This document shows positions 17,702 to 26,215 of a stretch of 64,000 nucleotides of DNA, in pieces. Both the position numbers and the translations under genes were made by a program. Position 1 is the first letter of the stretch, and every line of letters begins with the position of its first letter. The stretch covers positions 62,001 to 126,000 of the forward strand of contig JAPKBN010000002.1 of the NCBI GenBank assembly GCA_026421215.1. Reading direction: 5' to 3'. The DNA comes from Dehalococcoidia bacterium (GTDB lineage: Bacteria > Chloroflexota > Dehalococcoidia > Lucifugimonadales > Lucifugimonadaceae). Under the pieces are notes generated by a model that ran no database searches, was not told where the DNA came from, and saw only the letters and a list, made by a program, of their open reading frames with translations.

Positions 17702-18487
17702 ATGCGAACCAATCCGATGAAAGAAGGCTTGGCCAAAGGTGAAGCGCAGATCGGCTCGTGGGTCAACATGGTCCGCAACCCGGCCATCCTCCAGTTAATG
17801 AAATCTGCCGGCATGGATTTCGCAAGGGTGGACATCGAACACTCGACTCCATCTATGGAGACGATCGGCAATTTTGCTCTTCTCTCCCGTGCACTTGGCT
17901 TCCCGATCACGGTGCGACCTCCGGAAGGCAACCGTGAGTGGATCACACGGCTGCTCGACGCCGGCGTTTGGTGTCTACATATCCCGCAAGTGGACACCCC
18001 GGAGATCGCCGAGGAGGTCGCCAACGCATCGCACTACGCGCCCGACGGTCTGCGCGGGATGGCCGGATTTGGCCCCGGAACCGACTACGAGCACGGCCCA
18101 CTTGGAGAGACCCAGAACTTCATCAACCAGCAGATACACGTGACGATCATGTTCGAGTCGCAACAGTCGTTTGATCACCTTGACGAGATCATGAGCGTCC
18201 CGGGTATCGACGCCGTGACGCTTGGCCCGTCAGACCTTGCGCAGGAGCTGGGTGTGTTTGCCACGCCTGACCAGGCGAAGGTGATCGACGAGTACCGAAC
18301 ACGCTTGATTGAGGGCGCTGTGAAGCACGGCAAACAGGTGTCGATGCTTGTGAGCTCCATCGAGCAGGGTGAACAATGGATCAAGGCCGGGGCCAAGATC
18401 ATCTGTTACTCAAGCGAAGTGGAGATGCTGAGTAGAGGAATGGCCGAGGGAGCGGAAAGACTCCACGCAGCGTCCGGATCTAAATAA
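17702..18487 (+). CDS. HpcH/HpaI family aldolase, third copy
   Basis: A 261-residue aldolase of the HpcH/HpaI family, more distant from the two tandem copies than they are from each other. Landmarks are RVDIEHSTPSMETIG, ITVRPPEGN, the metal Glu in VTIMFESQQSF and the metal Asp in TLGPSDLAQELG. The EHGP seen in the other two is EHST here, suggesting a different substrate pocket. AGGGGAG lies six bases before the ATG. It is a single gene converging on surE. Confidence 0.87.
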   Translation: MRTNPMKEGLAKGEAQIGSWVNMVRNPAILQLMKSAGMDFARVDIEHSTPSMETIGNFALLSRALGFPITVRPPEGNREWITRLLDAGVWCLHIPQVDTPEIAEEVANASHYAPDGLRGMAGFGPGTDYEHGPLGETQNFINQQIHVTIMFESQQSFDHLDEIMSVPGIDAVTLGPSDLAQELGVFATPDQAKVIDEYRTRLIEGAVKHGKQVSMLVSSIEQGEQWIKAGAKIICYSSEVEMLSRGMAEGAERLHAASGSK

Positions 18488-18511
18488 GCCCACACACCAG
18501 GCGAGCCTGAG

Positions 18512-19354
18512 TCAGCCGGCGGATTGTTCCGTCTGCTGGCTGGCGTTGTCCATTACCGACCGGTTCAACGCCTTAACCGCCTCGTTCGCAAATCCTTTCG
18601 GGCTGATCGTAGTCAGACCGCCATCGAGCGGAGTTAGCGAAACCCAGCTATTTCGCATCGCCCACACGTCCGTGTCGGGGTCGCTCTGCGATGCTGCATT
18701 TAGAGCGGATGGTGGGCGTTTGATCCAGTATATGGTTCGGACACCGCGGACCTCGGTCTCGACCTCATCCGATGCGCCAGGCGTGCGCTTGCTTGGCGCG
18801 GCGACCATCGCTCCCTTATATGGTCCGTCGCTAACCTTCGGGAAGTTGACATTTACGAACGGCTTTGGTTCGTCCAGTCCCAATGTGGCGACATGGTCGA
18901 GCATCGATTTCGCCAGATCGTGCACCGCCGCGCCTATCACCGGGTCATCGGCGTCGGCTAAGAGAGCCACTGAAATCGCAGCGGTGGCGACGCCGTTCAG
19001 GTACCCCTGCAATGCAGCTCCGATCGTGCCGGATACCGTCAGGTCTGCACCAACGTTATTGCCGGGGTTCATCCCACAGAGCACGAGATCGACAGGCTCT
19101 GTGGACAACTGCTTAAGCCCGAGTATCACCGCATCACCCGGAGTTCCCTCAACGCCCCATGCCTCCACGCCAGAGACAGGCGAATTTATCAATTTCGCCC
19201 GTAGCGGATCGTTGAGGGTTAGTCCCGCGCCAACCCCGCTGCGGTCACGGTCGGGCGCTGAGACGATGACGTCGCCGAGGTCCTTGATCGCTTCAACCAT
19301 CGCCCAGAGCGCCGGGTTGAACGCGCCGTCATCGTTAGAGATCAGAATTCGCAA
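18512..19354 (-). CDS. surE: 5'/3'-nucleotidase SurE
   Basis: SurE dephosphorylates nucleoside monophosphates with a divalent metal. The metal site is built from ILISNDDGAFNPA (Asp-Asp), the Ser of SAPDRDRSGVGAG, and the Asn of LCGMNPGNNVGADLTVSGT. 280 residues from the chosen start, slightly longer than usual. The ORF track begins at a TTG giving an extra MECRYFRFRQVNNA; the internal TTG at 19354 yields M-RILISNDDG, the canonical SurE N-terminus, with AGG upstream. The C-terminus is enriched in Gln/Ser and probably disordered. It lies just downstream of panC on the same strand, 74 bases apart, and may be read through from the pan operon. Confidence 0.9.
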   Translation of the reverse strand: MRILISNDDGAFNPALWAMVEAIKDLGDVIVSAPDRDRSGVGAGLTLNDPLRAKLINSPVSGVEAWGVEGTPGDAVILGLKQLSTEPVDLVLCGMNPGNNVGADLTVSGTIGAALQGYLNGVATAAISVALLADADDPVIGAAVHDLAKSMLDHVATLGLDEPKPFVNVNFPKVSDGPYKGAMVAAPSKRTPGASDEVETEVRGVRTIYWIKRPPSALNAASQSDPDTDVWAMRNSWVSLTPLDGGLTTISPKGFANEAVKALNRSVMDNASQQTEQSAG

Positions 19355-19428
19355 TGCGTTGTTTACCTGCCGGAACCGAAAGTATCGGCATTCCAAGTTG
19401 TTTGTTGATGTAGTTCAAAACGCGTGAC

Positions 19429-20268
19429 TCAGTTGAGCCGGAGATTATCGATCAGCCTGGTGGTCCCAATTCTCACTGCGACGAGTGCCAGGGCGCCGGT
19501 ATCGGGTATCGGCCCACCGTGGGGTTCGAAAGTTTCGGGGTCGATGACCGCGGCGTAGTCCAGTGTAGCGAGCGGTTCCGACTGAATCACGGTCCGCATG
19601 TCGCTCTCAAGGGCTGAGGCTGCGCGCTCGCGGCTGGCCCAACGGTCACGCGCCGAGCACAGTGAGGTGTACACGATCTCAGCCGCGACCCGTTCGTTTT
19701 CTGAGAGATATGCGAGCCGACTGCTCAACGCCACCCCATTCTCGTCTCGCACCGTTTTCACCGGAACGACATCGATTTCGAACCCAAGCTCATACGCCAT
19801 GCGACGCACCACCTCAAGCTGCTGTGCGTCCTTCTCTCCGAAGTATGCGAGATCGGGCCGCGTTGCGTTAAATAACTTGGCGACGACGGTAGCGACCGCA
19901 CGGAAATGGCCCGGGCGCTGCGCACCTTCAAGGACATCACCGATGGGGCCGGGATTGACGGTGAATGCATCGCCCGGCGGATACATCTCATCGACGGATG
20001 GAGCAAAAACGGTGTCTACGCCCGCGCTTCGCATGATTGCGAGGTCACGCTCGCGATCCGACGGATACAGCGCAAGATCTTCGTTCTCACCGAACTGGTT
20101 GGGGTTCAGAAAAAGGGTCGCGACAACAGATTCGGCCCGGTCTCTGGCCGCGTGTAGCAACGCCTCGTGACCGGCGTGCAATCCGCCCAGCGTGGGAACG
20201 ACAGCGACCGGAGGCTGCATGGACAAGCGGGCTGAGTGCATCGCTGCTACTGTTTTGATTACCTGCAC
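19429..20268 (-). CDS. panC: Pantothenate synthetase PanC
   Basis: Joins pantoate and beta-alanine with ATP to make pantothenate. The ATP-binding motif is VVPTLGGLHAGHEALL (family consensus PTMGxLHxGH). LFLNPNQFGENEDL, GAQRPGHFRAVATVV, FGEKDAQQL and GVALSSRLAYLS follow in the usual order. The ORF track start overlaps panB by 44 bases; the GTG at 20268 gives MQVIKTVAAMHSAR, the typical PanC N-terminus. This places the start 13 bases after the panB stop and gives 279 residues, the normal length. Last gene of the pan operon. Confidence 0.95.
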   Translation of the reverse strand: MQVIKTVAAMHSARLSMQPPVAVVPTLGGLHAGHEALLHAARDRAESVVATLFLNPNQFGENEDLALYPSDRERDLAIMRSAGVDTVFAPSVDEMYPPGDAFTVNPGPIGDVLEGAQRPGHFRAVATVVAKLFNATRPDLAYFGEKDAQQLEVVRRMAYELGFEIDVVPVKTVRDENGVALSSRLAYLSENERVAAEIVYTSLCSARDRWASRERAASALESDMRTVIQSEPLATLDYAAVIDPETFEPHGGPIPDTGALALVAVRIGTTRLIDNLRLN

Positions 20269-20281
20269 AGATGGATCTCGG

Positions 20282-21121
20282 TTAACCCTTTTCAGAACTT
20301 GAACTGCCTGAGCCGCCCGTGCCAACAGAGAAAGACTCGGCTGTTGTCGGGAATTTATTGCAGCGCACGTCGTCCGCGTAGCTTACGAGCGCGGCATCGA
20401 TCACCCCGGCCAAATCGCCGTATCGACCGGCGTGTTTCGGCCTGAAGTCCGGCAACAACCCCAGCAAGTCGTGAAACACCTGCACCTGGCCGTCGCATTC
20501 AGGCCCGGCGCCGATGCCTATCGTCGGCACGGTAAGGCGTTCTGTCACGGTTGCGGCGACCTCGGCGGGCATCAACTCAAGCACTATCGCAAATGCGCCG
20601 GCCTCTTGTAGCGCCAGAGCATCCTCAAGTATCTGAGCGGCTGCGTCCTCGGTACGGCCCTGTACCCGGTAGCCACCCAGCTGGTTGACCGATTGCGGAG
20701 TAAACCCCACATGGCCCATTACGGCGATCCCGGAATCGGTCAGCCGCTTCACCGTGGGGGCGACCGACACTCCCCCCTCCAACTTCACCGCTTGAGCGCC
20801 GCCTTCTTGTAGAAGTCGGGCGGCGTTGGTGAGCGCCAACTCCTCGCTGGCCTGGTAACTCAGGAAGGGCAGGTCGGCGACGATGAGCGGCGATGGCGCG
20901 CATCGTGCGACGGCGGCGGTGTGGCTCACCATGTCTTCCATCGATACCGGAACCGTGGAGTCGTATCCGAGAACTACCTGCCCGAGGCTATCTCCAACTA
21001 ACACCATCGGGATACCGGCGCGTTCCGCTGCCCCCGCAGATAAGGCGTCGTACGCCGTGACCATGACGATGCGCTCTGAACGCCGCTTCATCTGTGAAAT
21101 CTGACGGGTCGTAACTCTCAT
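20282..21121 (-). CDS. panB: 3-methyl-2-oxobutanoate hydroxymethyltransferase PanB
   Basis: Transfers a hydroxymethyl group from 5,10-methylene-tetrahydrofolate to 2-oxoisovalerate, giving ketopantoate. The signature is IVMVTAYDALSAGAAE, then MVLVGDSLGQVVLGYDST with metal-binding Asp, VKLEGG, VMGHVGFTPQSVNQLGGYRVQG and FAIVLELMPAEVA. 279 residues, full length, with a Ser/Gly-rich tail. A GTG-ATG pair forms the start, and the upstream DUF2520 stop TGA overlaps it (GTGATG); ATG 21121 has the better spacing to AAAGGGG. The overlap indicates translational coupling. Confidence 0.95.
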   Translation of the reverse strand: MRVTTRQISQMKRRSERIVMVTAYDALSAGAAERAGIPMVLVGDSLGQVVLGYDSTVPVSMEDMVSHTAAVARCAPSPLIVADLPFLSYQASEELALTNAARLLQEGGAQAVKLEGGVSVAPTVKRLTDSGIAVMGHVGFTPQSVNQLGGYRVQGRTEDAAAQILEDALALQEAGAFAIVLELMPAEVAATVTERLTVPTIGIGAGPECDGQVQVFHDLLGLLPDFRPKHAGRYGDLAGVIDAALVSYADDVRCNKFPTTAESFSVGTGGSGSSSSEKG

Positions 21122-22044
21122 CACGAACCCCTTTCGTTTGCGTGGCCCTGAAGCGATTGACGTAGCAAGTTCTTGATCTCAACGGCGGCTTCCGGGGAGA
21201 GGCCGTCCCGCTCCTCGAACAGCGACATCGCGTCATAGTTAAGCGCCGTGTACGCGTGTCCTAACTCGGGCGAGAGGCTCTTCATCGCCTCCAGATGCAT
21301 CCGGATTGTCTCGACATCGCCCCTCACCGCCGGTCCTGTTATCGCTTCCGGCAGACCCTCGCGTCCAACGGCTTCGACCGTGGCGGTCGTAAGTGGCCTC
21401 AAAGCGACGAGAGCGTCGGCACGAGAAACCCCCATCTCTGACCAGATCTCCGCCGCAAGACCCATCAGAGAAGCAACGAGCCCGCAGGCCATAACGGCGG
21501 ATGCATGGTAAACAGCTCGGTGTTCGTCCCGGATCGTGAAGGGCTTTGCCTCTAGCGCGCAGACGACGCTCTGAAGCCAGCCCAGTAAGATCGGATCTTC
21601 CGACCCGACAGCGGCGGATGCGCCGGAGATGAGATCAGCGCTGTCGCTTGTCGGAAAGGTTTGCAGCGGGTGCAGCCCTCCGGTGCGGGTGCCAGATTCA
21701 TGTGCCGATGCAAGATCGCTCAATGGACGAGCACCGGAACAGTGGACTACCGCCTGGCCGCTGCGCCACGAGATTCCGCTGACGACCGGCTCGACCGATG
21801 CATCAGGGGTCGTGATGAAGACGGCATCCGCTATATCAGCGACATCTTGTGAACTGGACACCGGCGCACAGCCGGGAACACTTTTGGCAAATGATTCGGC
21901 AGACGACGCGCTGCGAGAGCTAACGGCAACCACCCGGTAATCGGCGCGCTGAAGCGCCACCGCAACACTCGTGCCCAGACGGCCCGCTCCAACGAACCCG
22001 ATCGAGGTGTTCCCATCGAGCGTTATGGCGTTGTCGACGGGCAC
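21121..22044 (-). CDS. Rossmann-fold / DUF2520 oxidoreductase in the pan operon
   Basis: A 307-residue protein. An N-terminal NAD(P)-binding Rossmann domain (about 12-125) with SIGFVGAGRLGTSVAVAL is followed by a C-terminal helical DUF2520-type domain (about 150-300), as in ProC- and ketopantoate-reductase-like dehydrogenases. Its stop overlaps panB, and its GTG start overlaps by one base the stop of the P1 peptidase gene (TAGTG), so four genes are tightly coupled. No panE-type reductase is in the window. By context this protein may reduce ketopantoate to pantoate, but its sequence is not that of classical PanE, and this is inference. Confidence 0.8.
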   Translation of the reverse strand: MPVDNAITLDGNTSIGFVGAGRLGTSVAVALQRADYRVVAVSSRSASSAESFAKSVPGCAPVSSSQDVADIADAVFITTPDASVEPVVSGISWRSGQAVVHCSGARPLSDLASAHESGTRTGGLHPLQTFPTSDSADLISGASAAVGSEDPILLGWLQSVVCALEAKPFTIRDEHRAVYHASAVMACGLVASLMGLAAEIWSEMGVSRADALVALRPLTTATVEAVGREGLPEAITGPAVRGDVETIRMHLEAMKSLSPELGHAYTALNYDAMSLFEERDGLSPEAAVEIKNLLRQSLQGHANERGS

Positions 22045-23099
22045 TAATCCGCCTCCGGGTCAAAGGTGGCCGTATGTTCGGCGGCCGACGGAACGCCACC
22101 CAGTCCGGTCGCATGTTCAATTGATGACAGAATCGCTCCAATCATGGCGCGCATCGCCGCCGCTCGTAATCGGTCCTCGATCCCAGCGATGGCTTCTTCG
22201 CCAGACAGGAGAGGGTGTACGCCGGTAGCCAGGGCGAACACCGTGTCGCCGTCGCCGGACATGTGTGCCGGACGGACCGCCATGGCGATAGCATCCTGTC
22301 CCGCGCCGGCGAACCTGCTGGCAGCTTTCTTGTCCAGTCCGGCATTGGTCGCCACCACTCCCACCACGGTGTTGGAGGAGTTGCGAATTCCCATCAGATC
22401 TCGGAGTCGTGGCGGGTCATCCACTAGAAAGTCCATCGTGTTCTCGAACCCGGTCTCAGTTCTAGGTCCGGCGACAACGATCCCGTTGTATGGGTCGATG
22501 ACGCTTCCGATGGCGTTGGTAGTCACAATGGCCCCGACCAGGATGCCGTCTCCTAACGAGACCGATGCTGTGCCGATACCGCCCTTTGTCGAGTGATTAC
22601 CGCCCCTGAGCTTGCCAACAGTTGCGCCGGTCCCAGCGCCCACTGTGCCAAGCCCAAACTCTCGGCCGGCTTCTCTGGCGGCCGTGTATCCATCTTCTGC
22701 GGTCGGGCGTACCGCGTGGGAGAGAAGCCCGAGGTCGAAAATGTTCGCTGCGGGCACGATTGGGATCACGGAACGGCCGATCTTGAGACCTCGCCCATTC
22801 TCCTCGAGAAACCTCACAACTCCGGCCGCCGCATCAAGGCCGAAAACACTCCCGCCGGCGAGCATCACTCCGTGAATATGCTCGCGCGTGGCGAGCGGAT
22901 GTAGAAGCTGTGTTTCGCGACTGGCAGTGGCCGCACCACGTATGTCGATCCCGCCGACGGCCGGTTCATCGACCAGCACCGCCGTGCAGCCTGTGGCGTG
23001 GTCAAGGTCGGTGTAGTGGCCGACAGAAATGCCCGGTACGTCGGTAATCCGTCCCCGATCAGGAATTCTGGAGCTCGAAGTTGCGGCGGTGTACGTCAA
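22044..23099 (-). CDS. P1 family peptidase (DmpA/BapA-like self-processing aminopeptidase)
   Basis: A 351-residue Ntn-type hydrolase of peptidase family S58/P1. Members self-cleave to expose an N-terminal Ser or Thr nucleophile. Conserved blocks are GRITDVPGISVGHYTD, GVMLAGGSVFGLDAAAGV, TVGAGTGATVGK, GGIGTASVSLGDG and NTVVGVVATNAGLDKKA, with the Thr after the Asn as presumptive nucleophile. MSGDGDTVFALATG follows. Characterised relatives are D-aminopeptidases and beta-peptidyl aminopeptidases that release beta-alanine from beta-Ala-X. It is the first gene of the pan operon, one base overlapping the DUF2520 gene. A beta-alanine-supplying role is attractive but unproven. TTG start. Confidence 0.87.
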   Translation of the reverse strand: MTYTAATSSSRIPDRGRITDVPGISVGHYTDLDHATGCTAVLVDEPAVGGIDIRGAATASRETQLLHPLATREHIHGVMLAGGSVFGLDAAAGVVRFLEENGRGLKIGRSVIPIVPAANIFDLGLLSHAVRPTAEDGYTAAREAGREFGLGTVGAGTGATVGKLRGGNHSTKGGIGTASVSLGDGILVGAIVTTNAIGSVIDPYNGIVVAGPRTETGFENTMDFLVDDPPRLRDLMGIRNSSNTVVGVVATNAGLDKKAASRFAGAGQDAIAMAVRPAHMSGDGDTVFALATGVHPLLSGEEAIAGIEDRLRAAAMRAMIGAILSSIEHATGLGGVPSAAEHTATFDPEAD

Positions 23100-23578
23100 T
23101 TTGCGATCGCTCTAAACCCCGGGGATGCGCTTCCAAAGTCTGACGTGCGCGTGGGTGAGCGGGCGGCAACGCCGCGGGCCGGGTCATCTTCTCGTAGATC
23201 TTTGTTACGCCGTACGGCTGCGCTTGATGCCCATGCCGTCGGCTAAAGGTCTACGGGTAATTGCCCCGTCACTCACCTCTCCGCGCCCGGCGATGATTCT
23301 TTCCCGGACTGTATGGAGTTAGTGGTGGGCGATGAGGTTATCACGAACGGATTCACGATATGTGATTGATACCGGTAACATCGAGTAACTTCGGGTATTG
23401 GATACTCGCTTCCGGATAACTCAGAGCGGCCGTATACTCGCCCGAATAGTCTTTTTTATATGGTGCGTTGAAATTCGTAATCTGGCCCGATTTCAGGTCC
23501 GTTGACGAACTTGATCCACCGGTAACAACAGGCCAATCAATTCGATCTCTAGTACCGTTTACGGGGGTACCCGCCAAG
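23100..23578. other. Gene-free region between the pan operon and guaB3
   Basis: About 480 bases between two divergent genes, so it should hold both promoters. The right half is AT-richer, with TATACT at about 23433 and a T-tract at about 23452. I could not pair these confidently with a -35. The ORF-track extension of guaB3 into this region (MKFVIWPDF...) does not look like the family N-terminus. Confidence 0.35.
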
Positions 23579-24718
23579 TTGGCACAGATCAAAGAACTCA
23601 AGCGCGCATATGGCTTCGACGATGTTGCAATTGCCCCCGGCGAGGTAACGGTTAATCCGGAAGGAGTGAACACATCGTTCACTCTGGACGGGCACGAATT
23701 TGCGATCCCATTCCTGGCGTCGGCGATGGATGCCGTCGTCAACCCGGCGTTCGCCGGAGAACTGCACCGGCTTGGCGGGCTTGCGGTACTGAATCTGGAC
23801 GGCCTGCAGACCCGGTACGCAGACACCGAGGAGATCTATTCAGATATTGCAAGTAAACCCCGGGAGGAGGCGACCGCCTTCCTCCAGAAGGTCTACAGTC
23901 AGCCGTTGCAGGACGATCTCGTGTCCCAGCGAGTTGAAGAGATAAAAGCAAGCGGTGCCAGGTGCGCCGTTTCTGTTATTCCGGCAAATACGAAGCGACT
24001 TGCGCCGATAGTCAAGGAAGCCGGCGCGGAGATCATCGTCGTGCAGTCCACCGTGACCACGGTCAAGCACATCTCGAAAAGCCAGCGTGGCCTAATCTTC
24101 TCCGAACTTGTCGAAAGCATCGGACTGCCGGTGCTTGTCGGTAACACGGTCAGCCCCGAAGTGACACGGCAACTGATGGAACAGGGAGTTTCCGGCATTT
24201 TGGTCGGGGTCGGACCGGGTGCCGCGTGCACCAGTCGAGAGGTTCTGGGGATCGGCGTTCCGCAGGTCACGGCGACTATCCAGACTGCATTCGCAAGGGA
24301 CCAGTACTTCGAGGACACCGGCCGATACGTCCCAATCATCACGGACGGCGGTATCAGGACCGGGGGGGATGTTTGCAAGTCGATCGCCGCAGGGGCAGAC
24401 GCCGTCATGATCGGCACGCCGTTTGCGCAGTCGCATGAAGCTCCCGGACTTGGTTTCAACTGGGGTATGGCCACACCGCACTCCTCCCTTCCGAGGGGCA
24501 CGCGTATCGAGGTCGGAACGAAAGCTAGCCTTGAGCAGATCTTGAGAGGCCCGTCCTCGCTAACGGACGGCACGCAGAACCTGGTCGGCGCACTTGAGAT
24601 TTCGATGGGGATGGTTGGCGCGTCAAACGTACGGGAGATGCACCAGGCTGAGATGATGGTCGCACCTTCGATCAAGACGGAAGGCAAGATATTCCAGCAT
24701 GCGGGGTTGGGTTCGTAG
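23579..24718 (+). CDS. guaB3: GuaB3-type IMP dehydrogenase family protein
   Basis: A 379-residue IMP dehydrogenase / GMP reductase superfamily TIM barrel without CBS domains, as in the GuaB3 family. Landmarks are YGFDDVAIAPGEVTVN, FLASAMDAVVNPAFAG, LVGVGPGAACTSREVLGIG with the catalytic Cys, IITDGGIRTGGDVCKSIAAG and VMIGTPFAQSHEAPG. Whether it makes XMP from IMP or acts elsewhere in purine metabolism is not clear from sequence. I start it at TTG 23579 (MAQIKELKRAYGFDD), which matches GuaB3 N-termini and has GGGGGT about 11 bases upstream, rather than at 23468 as in the ORF track. Followed by hisS. Confidence 0.85.
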   Translation: MAQIKELKRAYGFDDVAIAPGEVTVNPEGVNTSFTLDGHEFAIPFLASAMDAVVNPAFAGELHRLGGLAVLNLDGLQTRYADTEEIYSDIASKPREEATAFLQKVYSQPLQDDLVSQRVEEIKASGARCAVSVIPANTKRLAPIVKEAGAEIIVVQSTVTTVKHISKSQRGLIFSELVESIGLPVLVGNTVSPEVTRQLMEQGVSGILVGVGPGAACTSREVLGIGVPQVTATIQTAFARDQYFEDTGRYVPIITDGGIRTGGDVCKSIAAGADAVMIGTPFAQSHEAPGLGFNWGMATPHSSLPRGTRIEVGTKASLEQILRGPSSLTDGTQNLVGALEISMGMVGASNVREMHQAEMMVAPSIKTEGKIFQHAGLGS

Positions 24719-24835
24719 ACCTCCGATCTTTGTAGTTACGGAACGGCGGATCCGGCGTAAACACCGACACACGGTTATCTCTGCGCACCTTGCCGGGTAT
24801 GGACCCGGAAGGCGGCAGTTGAAGGAGTTGGCCTG

Positions 24836-26119
24836 ATTCCATCTTTTCGCGCCCCCCGCGGCACTTACGACATACTCCCTGATGATCAGCCTTACTGGTC
24901 GTTCGCGCTCGACGTTGCGGCCAAAACTGCTGCACGATTTGGCTACGGCCGGATAGACACTCCGTTGTTTGAGCCGACCGACCTGTTTGAACGGGGCGTT
25001 GGCGACGCCACCGACATAGTCCAGAAGGAGATGTACACCTTCGAGGACCACGGCGGTGATTCGCTCACGTTGCGGCCGGAGGGGACGGCGGGCGTTTGTC
25101 GTGCCTACATCGAACACGGCCTGCACAACCAACCACAGCCGGTGCGGATGTACTACACCGGGCCTTACTTCAGGTATGAGCGCCCCCAGGCTGGACGTTT
25201 CCGGCAGTTGCGTCAGTTTGGTATCGAGGCGATCGGAGACGGTTCACCAAATGTGGACGTTGAGGTGATAGAGCTAGGATGGTCCTACATCCGGTCCCTC
25301 AACATCACCGGCACGACGCTTCGGGTCAACAGCATCGGAGATTCTGAGTGCCGACCGGCCTATCTCGACGCGCTGCGTGAGTACTACCGTGGCCACATCG
25401 ACGACGTGTGCGACGATGACCGACAACGGCTTGAGCGCGCGCCGCTTCGTTTGCTGGACTGTAAGAAGACCCATTGTCAGAGGATTGGCGACGCCGCTCC
25501 GAAATCGACCGACTTCCTGTGTGATGACTGCGAAGCGCACTGGATTTCGGTAATTGTGTTGCTTGACGGTCTGAAAGACACCTATCCGGACCTCGTTTAC
25601 TCCATCGATCACCGTCTGGTACGTGGCCTTGATTACTACACACGCACCGTGTTTGAGATCGAGCCAGAGAGAGCCGCGGGGCAGAGCACACTACTTGGTG
25701 GCGGCCGCTACGACGGACTGATTGAGGAAATTGGGGGAGGGGCAACGCCGGGTATCGGGTTTGCCCTCGGGCTGGACCGCATAATTTCGGAAGTGAAGTC
25801 TCAGGAGGGCTTTGTCCCGCCTGAGATCGGGCCAGATGTCGTGATCGTTCATCTTGGAGACGAGGCGGGGCTGCGTGCGTCTGCACTGGCCGCTGGACTT
25901 CGGGACGATGGCATTAAGGTGCTTGTTGCTCCAGCCGGACGCAGCATGCGAGCGCAGATGCGTTACAGCAACTCTATGAATGGCCGGTACGCGCTGATCA
26001 TCGGCGACCGTGAACTTGAGTCAGGTGAAGGCTCTTTGAGGCCTCTCCAGGACGATGGAGACCAGAGTGAAATGCCGTTGACGGTGGAAGTCATCGCAAA
26101 GGCCCTCCGGGGCGGCTAA
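24836..26119 (+). CDS. hisS: Histidine--tRNA ligase, non-canonical start codon
   Basis: Class II aminoacyl-tRNA synthetase charging tRNA-His. Motif 1 region: APRGTYDILPDD. Motif 2: YYTGPYFRYERPQAGRFRQL. The histidine-specific blocks are LVRGLDYYTRTVFE and GGGRYDGLIEEIGG, and motif 3 is GIGFALGLDR. A C-terminal anticodon-binding domain spans about residues 325-425. The ORF track begins at TTG 24965, which would delete the essential APRGTYD segment. In-frame upstream to a TAA there is no ATG, GTG or TTG. AAGGAG lies 8 bases before ATT 24836 (I-P-S-F-R-A-P-R-G) and 5 bases before CTG 24833, so initiation at one of these is inferred. 427 residues, normal length. Confidence 0.88.
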   Translation: MPSFRAPRGTYDILPDDQPYWSFALDVAAKTAARFGYGRIDTPLFEPTDLFERGVGDATDIVQKEMYTFEDHGGDSLTLRPEGTAGVCRAYIEHGLHNQPQPVRMYYTGPYFRYERPQAGRFRQLRQFGIEAIGDGSPNVDVEVIELGWSYIRSLNITGTTLRVNSIGDSECRPAYLDALREYYRGHIDDVCDDDRQRLERAPLRLLDCKKTHCQRIGDAAPKSTDFLCDDCEAHWISVIVLLDGLKDTYPDLVYSIDHRLVRGLDYYTRTVFEIEPERAAGQSTLLGGGRYDGLIEEIGGGATPGIGFALGLDRIISEVKSQEGFVPPEIGPDVVIVHLGDEAGLRASALAAGLRDDGIKVLVAPAGRSMRAQMRYSNSMNGRYALIIGDRELESGEGSLRPLQDDGDQSEMPLTVEVIAKALRGG

Positions 26120-26215
26120 CGAGATCTAACCGATCGCTTCAGGTGGGTCACGCCATGTCCCATATTCACAACAGCCCAGATAATCCATGTACCGCCTGCG
26201 TGATATTCTGAATTC

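Noticed and set aside
18546-19427. 293-residue plus-strand ORF opposite surE
   Set aside because: It is the antisense shadow of surE, whose metal-site motifs are intact; the plus translation is Ser/Thr/Arg/Pro-rich low-complexity sequence.
23899-24687. 262-residue minus-strand ORF opposite guaB3
   Set aside because: Antisense of a gene with clear IMP dehydrogenase motifs; no recognisable domain.
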